From contig OY728121.1 of the NCBI GenBank assembly GCA_963277665.1, forward strand, positions 959,114,097 through 959,178,096: 64,000 bases of DNA. The letters run 5' to 3'. This DNA comes from Viscum album (lineage: Eukaryota > Streptophyta > Magnoliopsida > Santalales > Viscaceae). How positions within the stretch are numbered: position 1 is the stretch's first letter; each line of letters starts with the position of its first letter. A program made the translations under genes and the position numbers. Positions 61,001-64,000 of this stretch are shown piece after piece. Under the pieces are notes generated by a model that saw nothing but the letters and a program-made list of their open reading frames with translations, did not search any database and was not told the DNA's origin.

Positions 61001-62416
61001 CAACCCTGAAATTATGACGGATGATTCAAAGACCATAAATCCCATATGCATTATTCCTATGGCTCGTGATGTTTTTACTCGATCAAACCGCGTGGGTTAA
61101 TGCGATCCTTTTTTTATTGGGGAATTAAGTGTATCATAAACCATCTTCCCATTAAATATTCAAAAGGGACTGGATGTCATCCTCTCTTGTTCTTCCTCCT
61201 TTTTCTCGGTTATGAGATGCTAGAACCTTTCAATCCGTCCCATAGGAGTTGCACAATCAAACTTCACTCCTCGGATTGGTTCGACTCAGTTTTGATGCAA
61301 CCAAGTTGTACCGATCAATTTTCGATATACGGTGTGTTTTTATCATCGTTCCTTTGGGATCATCTTCCTCTATTTCTCATTTCTATCATATAGTAGGTAA
61401 TCTTCATGCTTTTAATCGGGTTTTCTTGGGGTTTGGATGGTACAGACGTTTCGTGGCATCCTCGGGTGGATGTAGTTGTCATCAGAGGAGGATCGTAACC
61501 CATTGTGTGGATAATGAACGTCATGTACTCTTCGAGGTAGGCGATTCATGGATTCTTTAATTGTTTATGTGCAATCATATAGTTATCATGATTTGGACAT
61601 TGGATCACAATGGAATTGACCTAATTAATTACATGAACCGGATAAATAGAATTGGTTTGATTGCATGTTGTTGCTTTGTATCGTGATAATGGTTTGCCTC
61701 ATGTTTTGCTAGATAGAGTGATATCTATGATTTATTTTATTAGTTGTTCTTTCTTGATGGAAATTGATAAAGAATGTAAAGCCAGAATTAATTGACAATT
61801 AATTGGATAAAGATAAAGAGGCATGTAAATGAATCTAGTTTTTGTCGTTGTTGTAGTTGTTCTAATTTGATGTTAATAAAATTGTCATAGTAATCATGTT
61901 AAATCTTTTGTTATAGCTTACGGATAAGGTTTCCCGGAATTGGATCCCACGAATTGAATGTGTTAATTCAATAGGGATTAAGTAAGTGGTTGTTTTATAA
62001 AAGATAACGCCTATTAGGGTTCTTAGTTACCCTCTAGTTCGTAAGGACGAGTGCCATATGATATAGGTACATGAGTGCTAATTATGTATGAAGGGTGGAT
62101 GCCTTGTTAGAGGGTGAAGAGCCCATTTTTTGTGATGTATTATTTCCTAATTCTTGTGCCGTGATGTGACCCTAGAGGGGTGTTATGATATGTAGAGGCA
62201 GGGAGGCCTTGTGGTTGTGGCAGCAGATGACACCTAGAGTGGAAAGATGCATCGGTTTATGCATGTGGGTGTCGGGGAGGAAAAAACTGATGAAGGAATG
62301 GGATGGATGTGTTTGATGGATGCTTGGTGACTTGATTTAATGTTTATCTGCATTACTTTTGCACACTGCACAAGGTAGTTGGTCTTGCTTACCCTTCTTC
62401 CGAAGGAGGCGAAGAT

Positions 62417-62436
62417 GCACGTGGTATGACACGTGC
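62417..62436 (+). promoter_or_regulatory. Paired G-box hairpin in LTR F
   Basis: GCACGTG, loop GTATGA, CACGTGC: a perfect 7-bp-stem inverted repeat containing two CACGTG cores 12 bp apart. CACGTG is the G-box bound by plant bZIP and bHLH factors. Function here is inferred only. Confidence 0.5.
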
Positions 62437-63129
62437 TTTCTGTGTCTAGCTTCTCAAAGGAGAATGGGTCTATGCTCTTTCTATAGGCAGCAAAGACTCA
62501 ACCGGTAGTACATATACTCACCGTGTTGATCCCCCTTGTGTTTAATAGCATAGAATGCTGTTCTAGAATTCCTGGGAATATGGAAAGTCATTCTGAAATG
62601 AATATCTAAATAAATGGTGTTAACCCATGGGGTTGGTGTTCGATGAAACATAATGATGAGGTAGTAATCTTTTGAAAGAACAATTGACTTTGGGTGTGAT
62701 GCTAATGAAATTTAATGAGGAATTGATCATGGTTAATTAATGTTTAAATAATTAATTAATTTAAAGTGGAATTGTTAAAAAATGGTAATGAAGGAATCTA
62801 ATAAAGTTCATTAATTGGTTGTGTGATTATAGGATACCTAATCTTAGAAATAGCAGTCTTGAGTTCTAGAGACATTAGCTGTAGTTGAGATTATTACTAA
62901 GTTATTATCATACTGTGGTTTTGAGTATAATATATTCTGTAATTTTGTGTTTCTATCCGCTACTCCACCCTGTCGGTAAGGGCAAGTGACACCCTGTGGA
63001 TTCTGAGCCCTAAGGGGGTGTTTTCCCCAACATTCTGGTGGGAGGATGAATGGTTGACTACCCCCTTTTTCCCTGCTCTCTTCTCTTGGTAGATACTTGT
63101 GTTGGAAGGCACAGTGCTTAGTTTTTCCC

Positions 63130-63460
63130 ATATATGAGTGTAGAGGGATGTAATGGCTTGTGGTTATTCACACACATATATTCTAGATATACTATCCTAT
63201 AGACTACTATAGGTGTAACGTGTATAGGTTGTGATGGCTTGAGGATCATTACTCAGCGTATGGTCTGTGATGTCTTGAGGTATAATACCTGACGTATGAT
63301 ACACGTTATGTGAGATGTGGTGGCTCCCGTAAACTACCTAGTTATTTTGGTTGTAAGGATGGTGTGGTGCTTAGCCCAGGTGATTGCTTGCAAGCCTTTG
63401 TGGTGCACATGGGGTAGATTGTGGAGCTTAGCCTAGGTATATACGAGCAAGCCTTTGGAG
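63130..63460 (+). repeat. Short degenerate tandem repeats in LTR F
   Basis: Three units around GTRATGGCTTGWGG / GTGATGTCTTGAGG near 63150, 63230 and 63268, then two units GCTTAGCCYAGGT followed by GCAAGCCTTTG at 63369-63400 and 63426-63457 (57-bp period). Confidence 0.65.
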
Positions 63461-64000
63461 AGAGATGCACGTGACGTATTTCGTTGGGGAAAAGCGGCAA
63501 ACCAGTGGGGAAGTAGTAGCAGGGTACCCTTGATATTCTTTATTATATGATATATTTTTGTATGCGTTACTCGGTGAGAGTAGCCATGGTGAGGTTGGGA
63601 ACTTATTATACCTGTTTAGGTGACGAGTTATTTTCACTTATTTTTTACTATGCATTAGCATGCTCTCTTTACTTTTTCACGAGAGGCTTCAGGTAGGATC
63701 CTACTGAGTATACTGTTATACTCACCCTACGTATATATAAACTATGTTTCAGGTCACATGGAGAAATTTGGAGAACAAGCTGTTTTCTACTAGCTTGGGG
63801 TTGCAGTAGCTGTTTGGGCTTGTTTTTGCTGCTTTTTTTACTTTCTGGTGAGTATTTGTAGTTTTCCCCTTTCAGTTTTAGAACATCTTCATGTCATTTC
63901 ATATGTGTATTTGGGTTTTCGTTTATATTGCAGTCTGAGTTGGAGTTGGTTGGTGTCTATCTTATCTCTCTCTTCCGCATGTGTTCTCCTAGAGGGTAAT

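Larger units (their letters stand above)
60378..64000 (+). repeat. Element F LTR, right part (runs off the window)
   Basis: Continuation of the LTR begun at 47283. It is less AT-rich than the left block and retains CpG. It contains 168-172-bp modules related to those of LTR A, a paired G-box hairpin near 62.4 kb and short repeats near 63.4 kb. An ACTGAGTATACTGTTATACTCACCC stretch near 63703 (written here only as landmark: ACTGAGTA, then ATACTCACCC) followed by TTTCAGGT at 63747 parallels the ACTGAGTA...TTGCAG stretch of LTR A near 51772-51836. No coding sequence was recognised; open frames at 61100-61560 and 62844-63637 lack motifs. No LTR end or primer site was seen by 64000. Confidence 0.6.

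Noticed and set aside
1..64000. CRISPR array, bacterial operons, rRNA genes, riboswitches
   Set aside because: No regular spacer-repeat array, no ribosomal motif, and the content is clearly a plant repeat landscape.

Overview
The window looks like repeat-dominated nuclear DNA from a seed plant. It holds no convincing intact host gene. Almost every assignable stretch is an LTR retrotransposon, and several are nested. The host type is inferred from plant-type Ty3/gypsy chromoviruses, a Ty1/copia element, initiator-Met-tRNA primer binding sites and a tRNA-derived SINE-like insertion. No species can be named from the sequence alone.

Left block (1-41.7 kb): very AT-rich, CpG-poor, and dense with stops. 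Similarity survives only as scattered protein motifs that read across stops and frames. Four gypsy elements and one copia element can be reconstructed. Element E (minus strand, 1-~7315) runs off the left edge. Element D (plus, ~7786-16608) has both LTRs. Copia element G (plus, ~16620-18270 and 39585-~41075) is cut in two inside its reverse transcriptase by element B. Element B (minus, 18271-39584) has 5' LTR halves at 25817-26660 and 37942-39584, separated by element C (plus, 26661-37941). Removing C gives B two LTRs of 2494 and 2487 bp. Insertion order was G, then B into G, then C into B. A 272-bp GC-richer SINE-like insertion with a 14-bp target-site duplication lies at 41449-41720.

Middle (41.7-47.3 kb): AT-rich and mostly unassigned. 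It has one TATA-bearing LTR-like stretch near 42.65 kb and one unrecognised minus-strand open stretch at 45711-46214.

Right block (47.3-64 kb): a long plus-strand LTR (element F) starts at 47283 and still runs at the window end. It is interrupted by element A (48197-60372), the best preserved element here. A has a perfect 5-bp target duplication (GGTGC), a primer binding site, a gag-pol gene (52555-57062), a polypurine tract and 3.3-4.1 kb LTRs. Its gag-pol carries 15 in-frame stops, 10 of them TAG, and one inferred frameshift. Two catalytic positions of its reverse transcriptase are changed, so it is dead. Its 5' LTR holds an 857-bp tandem duplication absent from the 3' LTR. A's LTRs carry structured repeats: four GC-rich mini-hairpins, three ~165-bp modules, two perfect 12-bp-stem hairpins, and about a dozen copies of a short CCTGTGTGG-type motif. 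Related ~170-bp modules recur in the LTR of F.

No element here appears able to move by itself. The most interesting material is structural: the nested insertions, the LTR repeat architecture, the incongruent LTR duplication and the possible two-headed SINE.
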